Positions 1-7,785 of a stretch of 64,000 bases of DNA are shown in pieces. Both the position numbers and the translations under genes were made by a program. The notes below the pieces were generated by a model that was not told the DNA's origin, did not search any database, and worked only from the letters and a program-made list of their open reading frames with translations. Origin of the DNA: Herbaspirillum sp. WKF16 (GTDB taxonomy: Bacteria; Pseudomonadota; Gammaproteobacteria; Burkholderiales; Burkholderiaceae_D). Each line of letters opens with the position of its first letter. The stretch's first letter is position 1. The DNA lies in contig NZ_CP118632.1 of NCBI RefSeq assembly GCF_028993615.1, positions 558,001 through 622,000 of the forward strand, written 5' to 3'.

Positions 1-425
1 CCTCCCTGCCGTACGGCGCCGGCCTCACCCTGATCCGCCAGGCGGCGCGCCGCTGGCCCGGCTGCGCCATCATGGCCGGCACCACCCTGGGCGACCGCGC
101 CGACCTGCTCGCGTGCATCGAGGCCGGCGCCGCCGGTTACCTGTCCAAGGACAGCAGCCCCCTGCAGATGCTGGAAGAAATCCGCAGCGTCGGCAGCGGC
201 GGCGGCTCCATCAACCCCCTGATCGCGCATCGCCTGCTGGTGCGCGCGCGGCGCGGCGAGCCCGTGCTGTCGAGCTACGAGGCGCAGGCGCTCGAACTGA
301 TCGCGCATGGCTTCACCGCCGGCGAGGCGGCGCGCCGCATGCAGGTCACGCGCCATGCGGTGCTGGCCTGCGTGCGCCGCATCTACGCCCGGCTGGAACG
401 CGCGGCCGGCCGGCAAATCACCTGA
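1..425 (+). CDS. Response regulator, NarL/LuxR family (5' end outside window)
   Basis: The reading frame is open from base 3 and lacks its start, so this is the C-terminal 140 residues of a two-component response regulator. The first part looks like the end of a receiver domain: it has the GAAGYLSKD stretch that carries the conserved receiver lysine. The second part resembles a LuxR-type helix-turn-helix (LSSYEAQALELIAHG, then EAARRMQVTRHAV and a final IYARLERA helix). The HTH is somewhat degenerate compared with typical NarL members. It presumably binds DNA after phosphorylation by a kinase upstream of the window. The target is unknown. Confidence 0.75.
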   Translation, partial: SLPYGAGLTLIRQAARRWPGCAIMAGTTLGDRADLLACIEAGAAGYLSKDSSPLQMLEEIRSVGSGGGSINPLIAHRLLVRARRGEPVLSSYEAQALELIAHGFTAGEAARRMQVTRHAVLACVRRIYARLERAAGRQIT

Positions 426-492
426 GCGGCGCATCGGCGTTACAATCTGCGCTGCACTCCAGTTGCCCTCATCCCGCTTACAGGACGCCCCC

Positions 493-1134
493 ATGGACGC
501 CTTCTTCTTCATCCCTGTCGCCATCATGCTTGCGCTGGTGCCCGGCCCGAACAACTTCTGCGCGCTCAACAACGGCATCCGGCGCGGCGTCGGCGCGGCC
601 CTGCTGGCCACCTTCGGCCGCGTGGCCGCGTTCGCGATCTTCCTGACGGTCTCGGCGCTGGGCCTGGGCGCGATGCTGCTGGCCTCGGAAACCGCCTTCG
701 AGGCGGTGAAGTGGGTCGGCGCCGTCTACCTGTTCTATCTCGGCTGGCGCGCCTGGCGCAGTCGCGAATTCCATGGGCTGGAGCTGGCCGACGGCGTCGC
801 CGGCGCCCCTGCGGCAGGCGCGCCGGCGCCGCGCGGCGTGGGCGCGCTGGCCATGCAGGAATTCCTGCTGGGCATCACCAACCCCAAGGCGATCATGCTG
901 TTCGCGGCGATCTTCCCGCAGTTCATCGACCAGTCGCGCCCGGCCGCGCACCAGTTCCTGGTGCTGGGTTCGATCTACCTGGCCTCCGAGTTCGTCTCCA
1001 CGGCGGTGTATTCGGCCTGCGGCGCCCGGATCCGCCAGTTCATCCGCACCTCGCGCGGCGTGGCGCGCCTCAACAAGGCCACCGGCGGCTTCTTCATCGG
1101 CGCCGGCGCCTTGCTGCTGGCGGCGCGGCAATAG
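493..1134 (+). CDS. LysE/RhtB-family amino-acid exporter
   Basis: A 213-residue hydrophobic protein with about six membrane segments, the normal size of the LysE/RhtB superfamily. It has the family N-terminal signature PGPNN after the first helix and a second conserved segment, FLLGITNPKAIMLF, near residues 118-131. Family members export amino acids or related metabolites across the inner membrane by proton antiport; the substrate here cannot be read from sequence. The frame is open further upstream, but the ATG at 493 puts the first membrane helix at the usual position, so it is preferred. A strong hairpin terminator follows at 1163-1187. Confidence 0.85.
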   Translation: MDAFFFIPVAIMLALVPGPNNFCALNNGIRRGVGAALLATFGRVAAFAIFLTVSALGLGAMLLASETAFEAVKWVGAVYLFYLGWRAWRSREFHGLELADGVAGAPAAGAPAPRGVGALAMQEFLLGITNPKAIMLFAAIFPQFIDQSRPAAHQFLVLGSIYLASEFVSTAVYSACGARIRQFIRTSRGVARLNKATGGFFIGAGALLLAARQ

Positions 1135-1162
1135 GCGCGGGCGATTTCGCCGTCGCCACCAG

Positions 1163-1187
1163 GGCCACCCGCGCGGTGGCCTTTTTG
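1163..1187 (+). terminator. Rho-independent terminator after the LysE exporter
   Basis: Perfect stem GGCCACC (1163-1169) / GGTGGCC (1175-1181) with a 5-nt loop, followed directly by TTTTTG. Confidence 0.8.
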
Positions 1188-1254
1188 TTGCCGGGAGGCG
1201 GCTGTTACAAATTAGTCGCGCCGGGCTGATCCGTTTTCTTCTTTCAGGTGTCAG

Positions 1255-1280
1255 GCAAATGAGAACGCTTCTTTTTCATT
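1255..1280 (+). promoter_or_regulatory. Putative Fur-box upstream of TonB receptor
   Basis: GCAAATGAGAAC at 1255-1266, followed by CTTCTTTTTCATT, resembles the GCAAATGAGAAT-N-ATTCTCATT form of Fur sites common before siderophore receptor genes. The dyad is AATGAGAA against TTTTTCATT. It lies about 50 bp before the receptor start, so iron-Fur repression is a reasonable inference. The match is imperfect. Confidence 0.5.
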
Positions 1281-1330
1281 AAAGACGGCGTGTCGATTTC
1301 TTGTCTTTATTTCATCTGAAAGGTCAGATC

Positions 1331-3466
1331 ATGGGGAAGGCCCTGGCGCTCAATCGCCACACCAATTTCGCATTCCAACCCACCGCCCTGGCGGCCGCCG
1401 TCAGCCTGGCCCTGGCCGCGCCGGCGTTCGCCCAGACCGCAGACGATGCCGCCGCGCTGCCCACCGTGACCGTCACCGGCGCCAGCGAGAACGGCCTGAA
1501 GCCGGCCTACGCCGGCGGCCAGGTCGCGCGCGGCGGCAGCCTCGGGGTGCTGGGCACGCAGGACGTGATGGATACGCCGTTCTCCACCACCAACTACACC
1601 GCGGACACGCTGAAGAACCTGCAGGCGCGCACCGTGGGCGACGTCATCGGCAACGACGCCTCGGTGCGCAACACCAACGGCGCTGCCGGTTTCGGCGACA
1701 GCTACCAGATCCGCGGCTTCGCGGTGTCGGTGGACGATACCGCCTTGAACGGCCTGTACGGCCTGGTGTCGCTGGGCCGCATGTCGACCGCCATGCTGGA
1801 GCGCGTCGAAGTGCTGAAGGGCCCGGGCACGCTGATGAGCGGCATGGGGCCGGCCGGCAGCGTCGGCGGCGCCATCAACCTGGTCACCAAGCGCGCCGGC
1901 GAAGAACCGGTGTCCAGCGTCACCGCTTCCTACATGAGCAGCGCGCAGTTCGGCCTGCAGGGCGACATCGGCCGCCGCTTCGGCGAGAACAAGGAATGGG
2001 GCATCCGCGTCAACGCCCTGTACGCCGACGGCGCCACCGGCATCTCCGGCAGCAACCAGCAACAGAGCATGGGCTCGGTCGCGCTGGACTACACCACGCG
2101 CCGCCTGCGCTGGACCCTGGACGCCTACACCCTGCACGAGGACACGCGCAATTTCCGCCCGCAGTTCAGCATCGGCACCTTGACCATGCCGGACGCGCCC
2201 TCGGGCAACAGCAACTTCCTCAAGGGCAGCACCCTGCAGCTGGATGACAAGGTCGTCGCCAGCCGCCTGGAGTACGACCTGAACGACCAGCTGACCGCCT
2301 ACGGCGCCATCGGCTACCACACCGGCAGCTCGGCCCAGACCTTCGCCTCGTCCACCATCAACACGCTGGCCGGCGCCGCCGACGTGACCAATGCCTACTA
2401 CGACCAGAAGACCATCACCACCTCGTCCGACGTCGGCCTGCGCGCGCGCTTCAGGACGGCCGGCATCGGCCACACCCTGACGTTGGGCGCCACCAGCCTC
2501 GACAAGCAGCTCGACTGGTTCTACGCGCCCGGCGCCACAACCATTGCGACCAACCTGTACGGCGGCGTGCAGCTGCCGCCGGTCGGCTCGGCGCGCACCA
2601 ACCCGATCCCGCAAAGCCAGACCCGCCTGACCAGCTATTCGGTGACCGACACCCTGTCGATGATCGACGGCCGCCTGCTGTTGACAGCCGGCCTGCGCCG
2701 CCAGCAGGCCTATGCCGGCAACCTGCAGGACGGCACCAGCAGCAATGCGCGCGGCTACTCGCCGGTGGTCGGCGTGGTGGTCAAGCCGGTCGACGCCTTG
2801 TCGCTGTACGCCAACTACACGGTCGGCCTGAGCGCCGGCGAAGTGGTCGGCGGCACCTACGCCAACCGCGGCCAGATCCTCTCGCCGTATAAGGCGACCC
2901 AGTATGAAGCGGGCGCCAAGGTGGATTGGGGCCGTGTGATGACTACCGCCGCCGTGTTCGAGATCAACCGCGCCAACGGCGTGGCCGACACCGTCACCAA
3001 CACCTATACCCAGAACGGACGCCAGCGCGTGCGCGGGCTGGAGCTGTCGGCGGTGGGCGAACTGCAGCGCGGCCTGCGCCTGATGGGCGGCGCCACTTTC
3101 TTCGACGCCAAGCAATTCCATACCGACGGCGGCACCAACGACGGCAAGGACATCGGCGCCGTGCCCAAGCAAAACTTCAACCTGGGCGCGGAGTGGGATA
3201 CGCCGTGGCTCTCCGGCCTGACCCTGAACTCGCGGGTCATCCGCACCGGTTCGATGTACTACGACGGCAGCAACAACATCAGGGTGCCGGGCTGGACCCG
3301 CCTGGATCTCGGCGCCCGCTACGCGAGCAAGCTGGCCGGACAGACCGTCACCTACCGCGCCAACATCGAGAACCTGTTCGACAAGAACTACTGGGTGATG
3401 CAGAACGGCTACGCCGGCTATGGCGCCGGCCGCACCTTCATCCTGTCGGCCCAGGTCGATTTTTGA
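1331..3466 (+). CDS. TonB-dependent siderophore receptor
   Basis: A 711-residue outer-membrane receptor. It has a signal peptide ending near AAPAFAQT and a plug domain with YQIRGFAVS, then the family motif ERVEVLKGPG followed by GSVGGAINLVTKRAG. The beta-barrel ends with a terminal phenylalanine (SAQVDF). The layout matches FhuE/FpvA-type ferric-siderophore receptors, which take up iron chelates with energy from TonB-ExbBD. A TTG at 1301 would also open this frame, but the ATG at 1331 has AAAGG seven bases ahead and starts a normal signal peptide. No transporter or synthesis genes adjoin it, so the siderophore is unknown. Regulation by Fur is suggested by the upstream site. Confidence 0.9.
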   Translation: MGKALALNRHTNFAFQPTALAAAVSLALAAPAFAQTADDAAALPTVTVTGASENGLKPAYAGGQVARGGSLGVLGTQDVMDTPFSTTNYTADTLKNLQARTVGDVIGNDASVRNTNGAAGFGDSYQIRGFAVSVDDTALNGLYGLVSLGRMSTAMLERVEVLKGPGTLMSGMGPAGSVGGAINLVTKRAGEEPVSSVTASYMSSAQFGLQGDIGRRFGENKEWGIRVNALYADGATGISGSNQQQSMGSVALDYTTRRLRWTLDAYTLHEDTRNFRPQFSIGTLTMPDAPSGNSNFLKGSTLQLDDKVVASRLEYDLNDQLTAYGAIGYHTGSSAQTFASSTINTLAGAADVTNAYYDQKTITTSSDVGLRARFRTAGIGHTLTLGATSLDKQLDWFYAPGATTIATNLYGGVQLPPVGSARTNPIPQSQTRLTSYSVTDTLSMIDGRLLLTAGLRRQQAYAGNLQDGTSSNARGYSPVVGVVVKPVDALSLYANYTVGLSAGEVVGGTYANRGQILSPYKATQYEAGAKVDWGRVMTTAAVFEINRANGVADTVTNTYTQNGRQRVRGLELSAVGELQRGLRLMGGATFFDAKQFHTDGGTNDGKDIGAVPKQNFNLGAEWDTPWLSGLTLNSRVIRTGSMYYDGSNNIRVPGWTRLDLGARYASKLAGQTVTYRANIENLFDKNYWVMQNGYAGYGAGRTFILSAQVDF

Positions 3467-3522
3467 TGTGAGCCTGCGCGCGGCGCCATGCACGGCGCCG
3501 CGCGGGACGGTTCGGGAAAGAG

Positions 3523-3546
3523 GCCGCCGCGAGGCGGCTTTTTTTT
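3523..3546 (+). terminator. Rho-independent terminator after the siderophore receptor
   Basis: Stem GCCGCC (3523-3528) / GGCGGC (3533-3538), GCGA loop, followed by eight T. Confidence 0.85.
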
Positions 3547-3658
3547 CGCCCGCAGCCACGGGCGGTTGAAATGAGGCGGCATTCCCGCGACAATGTGCCA
3601 CCTCGTTTGTCTCCATGGACAGCGCCCCTGTCCCGCACCGTTCCGGCCAAGGTTTTCA

Positions 3659-4774
3659 ATGATGTCTTTCGCAGTGCGCCGCGTCGCCGGCAGCCCCCCG
3701 TCGCTTTCCCAACCCATGATGAAGAACTGCGCCGGCCTCTTGCGGCTGCTGCTGTGCGGCTTGTTGCTGCTGACGCTGGCCATGGCGGGCGAGCGCGCCT
3801 TCGCCGCCGGTTCCGAACGCGCCGGCGCCGGCAAGCAGCGCGCCGCGGGCGCCAAGGGGCGCAAGCGCGGCGCGCGCCAGGCGACGCCCGCCAGGCGCCG
3901 CGCGGCGCCGGCCAGGAAGGGGCGCGCGGCGGCCGCTGCTCCTGCCGCTTCTGCCGCTGCCGCCGCGCCCCAGGCTGCGGCCGCGCAGCCGGAACTGCTG
4001 GCGCGCTGCGGCTTCACCGAGGCCTCGCGCAGGCAGCTGTTCTCGCATGCGATCTATGTGCTGGACGAGCAGTCCGGCAAGCCGCTCTACGAACGCAATG
4101 CCGACGCCGTGGCGCCGATCGCCTCGATCTCCAAGCTGATGATGGCCATGGTCTGGCTGGACCACAAGCACGAAGCGCTGGGCAGCCGCCTGGAAGTCAC
4201 CGGCGACGACCTCGACACCCTCAAGAACACCGCCTCGCGCCTGACGGTCGGCGCCAGCCTGACCCGCGCCGACCTGCTGCACATCGCTTTGATGTCCTCC
4301 GAGAACCGCGCCGCCGCCGCGCTCAGCCGCGACTACCCCGGCGGGCGCGAAGCCTTCATCGCCGCCATGAACGCCAAGGCGCAGGCGCTGGGGATGCCGC
4401 ATACCCGCTTCGTCAACGCCACCGGCCTGTCGCCGGAGAACGTCTCGACCGCGCACGAGCTGGCCGGCATGGTGCGCGCCGCCAACGGCTACCAGCTGAT
4501 CCGCCAATATTCGGTAGACCGCCAGAAGACCGTCAACATCGGCCGCGGCCAGCTGCAGTACGTGAATTCGAATCGCCTGGTGCGCTACGGCCAGGTCAGC
4601 GCCAGCGTGCAGAAGACCGGCTTCATCAACGAGGCCGGCCACAACATGGTGATGCGCCTGATGGTGCACGGCCGCCGCCCGGTGGTGATCTCCATGCTCG
4701 GCAGCGACACCGGCGACGGCTCGCGCCTGGACGGCGTGCGCATCGCCAAATGGCTCAACTGCTCGCTGCGCTGA
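3659..4774 (+). CDS. pbpG: D-alanyl-D-alanine endopeptidase, PBP7 type
   Basis: A low-molecular-weight penicillin-binding protein (serine peptidase S11) of 371 residues that cleaves peptide cross-links in the periplasm. The three active-site motifs are present: SxxK as S156-I-S-K159, SxN as S214-E-N216, and K319-T-G. The SENRAA context is typical of PBP7/8 endopeptidases rather than DacA. After the signal segment (LLRLLLCGLLLLTLAMAG) comes an Ala/Arg/Lys-rich low-complexity linker of about 70 residues. The ATG at 3659 has AAGG six bases upstream; the ATG at 3593 has no ribosome site. It converges on the LysR gene with only 12 bp between them. Confidence 0.85.
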   Translation: MMSFAVRRVAGSPPSLSQPMMKNCAGLLRLLLCGLLLLTLAMAGERAFAAGSERAGAGKQRAAGAKGRKRGARQATPARRRAAPARKGRAAAAAPAASAAAAAPQAAAAQPELLARCGFTEASRRQLFSHAIYVLDEQSGKPLYERNADAVAPIASISKLMMAMVWLDHKHEALGSRLEVTGDDLDTLKNTASRLTVGASLTRADLLHIALMSSENRAAAALSRDYPGGREAFIAAMNAKAQALGMPHTRFVNATGLSPENVSTAHELAGMVRAANGYQLIRQYSVDRQKTVNIGRGQLQYVNSNRLVRYGQVSASVQKTGFINEAGHNMVMRLMVHGRRPVVISMLGSDTGDGSRLDGVRIAKWLNCSLR

Positions 4775-4786
4775 GCGCGCGGCCTT

Positions 4787-5710
4787 TCAACTATTCTTCT
4801 TGCCGGCGGCGCCGACCTTCTCCGGGAAGTATTCCATCAGCCAGTCGATGAACACGCGCAAGCGGTGCGTGACGTGGCGATTGTTGGGATACACCACGTG
4901 GAACGGGTAGGGCGCCGGCCGCCATTTCTCCAGGATCTCCACCAGCTCGCCGCGCGCCAGCGCCGGCCCGGCCGCATAGGTGAAGGTCTGGATGATCCCC
5001 AGCCCCGCCAGGCCCGCGGCCAGGTGCGCGTTGCTTTCGTTGACGCCGACGCGGTGCTCCACCTTGATTTCCGTCTTTTCGCCTTTCCGCTCGAAACGGA
5101 AGGGAAAGGCTCGCCCGTTCTGCGGCGACAGGAAGCTCACCAGCCGGTGGCCGTTCTTCAATTCCTCGGGATAGGCCGGCACCCCGAACAGCTTCAGGTA
5201 GGCCGGCGTGGCGCAGGTGATCAACCGCGCCTGGCCGATGTGGCGCGCCACCAGCGATGAGTTGTCCAGCGGGCCGCCGCGAATGACGCAATCGACGCTG
5301 TCGCCGATCAGGTCGACCGAACGGTCCGACACGCCCAGGTCGATGCGGATGTCGGGATAGCGCGCCAGGAAGTCCGGCAGGGCGGGGATCAGCACGTCGC
5401 AGGCGGTCGAGCCGCCGACGTCGATGCGCAGCTGGCCGCGCGGATTGCCGCGCGCGGCGTTGAGCGAGGCGTCGATATCCTCCAGGTCGCGCACCAGGCG
5501 CCCGCTCTTCTCGTAGTAGTCGCGCCCCTCCGGCGTGACCGTGACGCGGCGCGTGGTCCGCTGCAGCAGCCGCACCCCCAGGTGCGCCTCCAGCTCCTGC
5601 ACCAGCTTGCTCAGCGTGGCGTTGGGCATGTCCAGCGAATCCGCCGCGCGGGTGAAATTGCCCGCCTCCACCACCCGGGCAAAGGCCCGGATCGCCATCA
5701 GTTGGTCCAT
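4787..5710 (-). CDS. LysR-family transcriptional regulator
   Basis: A 307-residue LTTR. The N-terminal winged HTH covers about residues 5-60 (FTRAADSLDMPNATLSKLVQELE), and a LysR substrate-binding domain follows. It belongs to the CrgA/AaeR-like group often found divergent from SDR genes. The start at 5710 has GGAG seven bases upstream; an upstream in-frame ATG at 5743 lies inside the operator palindrome and is not favoured. It is divergent from the SDR at 5902 with a palindrome in the gap, so it probably controls that operon and itself. The ligand is unknown. Confidence 0.85.
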   Translation of the reverse strand: MDQLMAIRAFARVVEAGNFTRAADSLDMPNATLSKLVQELEAHLGVRLLQRTTRRVTVTPEGRDYYEKSGRLVRDLEDIDASLNAARGNPRGQLRIDVGGSTACDVLIPALPDFLARYPDIRIDLGVSDRSVDLIGDSVDCVIRGGPLDNSSLVARHIGQARLITCATPAYLKLFGVPAYPEELKNGHRLVSFLSPQNGRAFPFRFERKGEKTEIKVEHRVGVNESNAHLAAGLAGLGIIQTFTYAAGPALARGELVEILEKWRPAPYPFHVVYPNNRHVTHRLRVFIDWLMEYFPEKVGAAGKKNS

Positions 5711-5736
5711 CGCCGCTCCGTTGCGTGTGTATTGAT

Positions 5737-5754
5737 TATCCACGTATGTGGATA
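5737..5754. promoter_or_regulatory. Palindrome, candidate LysR operator
   Basis: Perfect inverted repeat TATCCAC-GTAT-GTGGATA between the divergent LysR and SDR genes. A further half-like element TTATCCATAA lies about 20 bp downstream. Size and place suit an LTTR recognition site. Confidence 0.5.
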
Positions 5755-5901
5755 GTGATTTTAATTTTACACACTTTATCCATAAACGACAGGCCGCTAA
5801 AGTACACCCATGTCAAACGAAACACGGCGCAAACCAGCAACAGGCGCGGTTCGGCGGCATCAACCGACATACATCATCCATTCATTTAAAAGGAAATCAT
5901 C

Positions 5902-6651
5902 ATGAACAAGCAACTCGACGGCAAGATCGCACTGGTTACCGGCGGCACCAGCGGCATCGGCCTGGCAACGGCCCAGGAACTGGCAGCGCAAGGCGCCCGC
6001 GTCTTCATCACCGGCCGCCGCCAGGCCGAGCTCGACGCCGCCGTCGCCGCCATCGGCGCGGCCGCCACCGGCATTCGCGCCGACGCCTCGGTGCTCTCCG
6101 AGCTCGACGCCGTGTACGCCCAGATCGCCCGCACCGCCGGCAAGCTCGACATCCTCTTCGCCAACGCCGGCGGCGGCGACATGATGCCGCTGGGCGCCAT
6201 CACCGAGGAACACTTCGACCGCATCTTCGGCACCAATGTGCGCGGCGTGCTGTTCACCGTGCAAAAGGCGCTGCCGCTGCTGGTCGACGGCGCGTCGGTG
6301 ATCCTCACCTCGTCCACCACCTCGGTGCTGGGCACCGCCAACTTCAGCGTCTACAGCGCCAGCAAGGCCGCCGTGCGCAACTTCGCCCGCTCCTGGGCGC
6401 TGGACCTGAAGGACCGGGGCATCCGCGTCAACGTGGTCAGCCCCGGCCCGATCCGCACCCCCGGCCTGGGCGACCTGGTGCCCGACGAAGCGCGCCAGGG
6501 CCTGTTCGACTACCTGGCCTCGCAGGTGCCGCTGGGCCGCCTGGGCGAGCCGCAGGAAATCGGCAAGGCCGTGGCCTTCCTGGCCTCCGACGCCTCCAGC
6601 TTCGTCAACGGCATCGAGCTGTTCGTCGACGGCGGCATGGCCCAGGTCTGA
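5902..6651 (+). CDS. SDR-family oxidoreductase
   Basis: A classical short-chain dehydrogenase/reductase of 249 residues. The nucleotide-binding motif TGGTSGIG is at residues 13-20, NAG at 88-90, and the catalytic set is S138, Y151 (YSASK) and K155. The C-terminal part ends FVDGGMAQV, as in FabG-like enzymes. It should reduce a carbonyl or oxidise an alcohol with NAD(P)H in the cytoplasm; the substrate is unknown. AAAGGAA precedes the start. It leads an operon with the SnoaL-like and VOC genes and is divergent from a LysR regulator. Confidence 0.9.
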   Translation: MNKQLDGKIALVTGGTSGIGLATAQELAAQGARVFITGRRQAELDAAVAAIGAAATGIRADASVLSELDAVYAQIARTAGKLDILFANAGGGDMMPLGAITEEHFDRIFGTNVRGVLFTVQKALPLLVDGASVILTSSTTSVLGTANFSVYSASKAAVRNFARSWALDLKDRGIRVNVVSPGPIRTPGLGDLVPDEARQGLFDYLASQVPLGRLGEPQEIGKAVAFLASDASSFVNGIELFVDGGMAQV

Positions 6652-6665
6652 GCCGCAGCGCAACG

Positions 6666-7127
6666 ATGAACAAGAGCATCGGCATCGCGTTACTGACGGC
6701 AGCGCTCGCGGCGCTGCCGTTCACCTCACCTTCTTACGCGCAGGGAGCATCACACATGGACACCGCCACCCAGGACATCGCCGCCGTGCAGCGGCTGATC
6801 GATCTCCATTTCGAGATCTGGAACGACACCAACCCCAGGAACTGGGCCGCGAAATTCGAGCAGGCCTATACCCCCAACTTCTTCGTCGCCGACTACGCCG
6901 GCACGGCCACCGGCTATGTCAGCGTCGGCCAGCTGCTGCAGCGGGTGCAGGGCGAGCATGCCGGCTTCTCCTTCACCCCGGATCAGATCGCCTGGAACCA
7001 CGGCATCGGCCGCGTGACCTGGGGCTACGGCCCGAAAGACAATCCCAACCTGATCCGCGGCGAGGACATCTTCACCATCAAGGATGGCAGGCTGGCCAGC
7101 GCCTACGTGTTCATCGACAAGAAATAA
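6666..7127 (+). CDS. Secreted SnoaL/NTF2-like protein
   Basis: A 153-residue protein with an N-terminal signal peptide (about MNKSIGIALLTAALAALPF, cleavage near SYAQG). The mature domain of about 125 residues has the helix-then-sheet pattern of the NTF2-like/SnoaL fold: VQRLIDLHFEIWN, later FVADYAGTATG, and a C-terminal IFTIKDGRLASAYVF. Such domains are small ligand-binding or enzyme scaffolds, and no catalytic residue can be assigned. It lies 14 bp after the SDR and 15 bp before the VOC gene, so it is probably co-transcribed. A second ATG before DTATQD would give a cytoplasmic form. Confidence 0.7.
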   Translation: MNKSIGIALLTAALAALPFTSPSYAQGASHMDTATQDIAAVQRLIDLHFEIWNDTNPRNWAAKFEQAYTPNFFVADYAGTATGYVSVGQLLQRVQGEHAGFSFTPDQIAWNHGIGRVTWGYGPKDNPNLIRGEDIFTIKDGRLASAYVFIDKK

Positions 7128-7142
7128 GAAAGGATCCGCACC

Positions 7143-7730
7143 ATGAAATACATCGCCACCCTGTTCGCCGCGCTGGTCCTCGCCGCGGGCATGCCGGCCC
7201 GGGCCGCCGGCATCCAGACGGCCGGCATCGACCACGTCGGCATCAACGTGCCGGACCTGAAGCAGGCCGAGCAATTCTTCGGCGACGCCTTCGGCTGCGT
7301 GCCGGTCACGCGCATCGGCCCCTTCGACCTGCGCGCCATGAAGTCCGACAAGGGCCTGGCCGGCGCGCTCAGCGCCGACAGCCTCTCCATCGCCATGCTC
7401 CGCTGCGGCGACGGCGCCAACATCGAACTGCTGGAGTACCGGCATGCCAACGGCGACAGCGCCATGCCGCGCGTGGACGCCGTCGGCGCCGCCCACATCG
7501 CCTTCTACACGGACGACGTCAAGGCCGGCGCGGCCTACCTGAAGTCGCGTGGCATCGCGCTGCTGGGCGAGCCCGTCACCATGGGCGGCGGCGACACCGA
7601 AGGCGAGACCTGGGTGCACTTCCTCACGCCCTGGGGCGCCGACATGGAACTGGTCGGCTATCCCAATGGCAAGGGTTACGAGAAGAACGCCCGGGTGAAG
7701 CTATGGAAGCCGCGGCATCCGGCAAATTGA
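7143..7730 (+). CDS. Secreted VOC-family (glyoxalase/dioxygenase-fold) protein
   Basis: A 195-residue protein with a signal peptide (MKYIATLFAALVLAAGMPARA) and a vicinal-oxygen-chelate domain: IDHVGINVPDLKQAEQFF near the start, NIELLEY mid-protein, AHIAFYTDD, and WVHFLTPWGADMELVGYP at the end. The candidate metal ligands His (DHVGI), Glu (IELLEY), His (AAHIAF) and Glu (MELVG) sit at the usual spacing. VOC proteins rarely carry export signals, so this one probably acts in the periplasm. AAAGGA lies upstream. It is the last gene of the SDR operon and ends at a strong terminator. Confidence 0.75.
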   Translation: MKYIATLFAALVLAAGMPARAAGIQTAGIDHVGINVPDLKQAEQFFGDAFGCVPVTRIGPFDLRAMKSDKGLAGALSADSLSIAMLRCGDGANIELLEYRHANGDSAMPRVDAVGAAHIAFYTDDVKAGAAYLKSRGIALLGEPVTMGGGDTEGETWVHFLTPWGADMELVGYPNGKGYEKNARVKLWKPRHPAN

Positions 7731-7741
7731 GCCGGCGCCGC

Positions 7742-7772
7742 AAAAAAAAGCCCGCATGTGCGGGCTTTTTTC
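7742..7772. terminator. Bidirectional terminator between VOC gene and chemoreceptor
   Basis: AGCCCGCA-TG-TGCGGGCT stem (7749-7766) flanked by an A-run on the left and a T-run on the right. It can therefore serve both the plus-strand VOC gene and the minus-strand chemoreceptor that converge here. Confidence 0.85.
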
Positions 7773-7785
7773 ATGTCGGGTCGTT

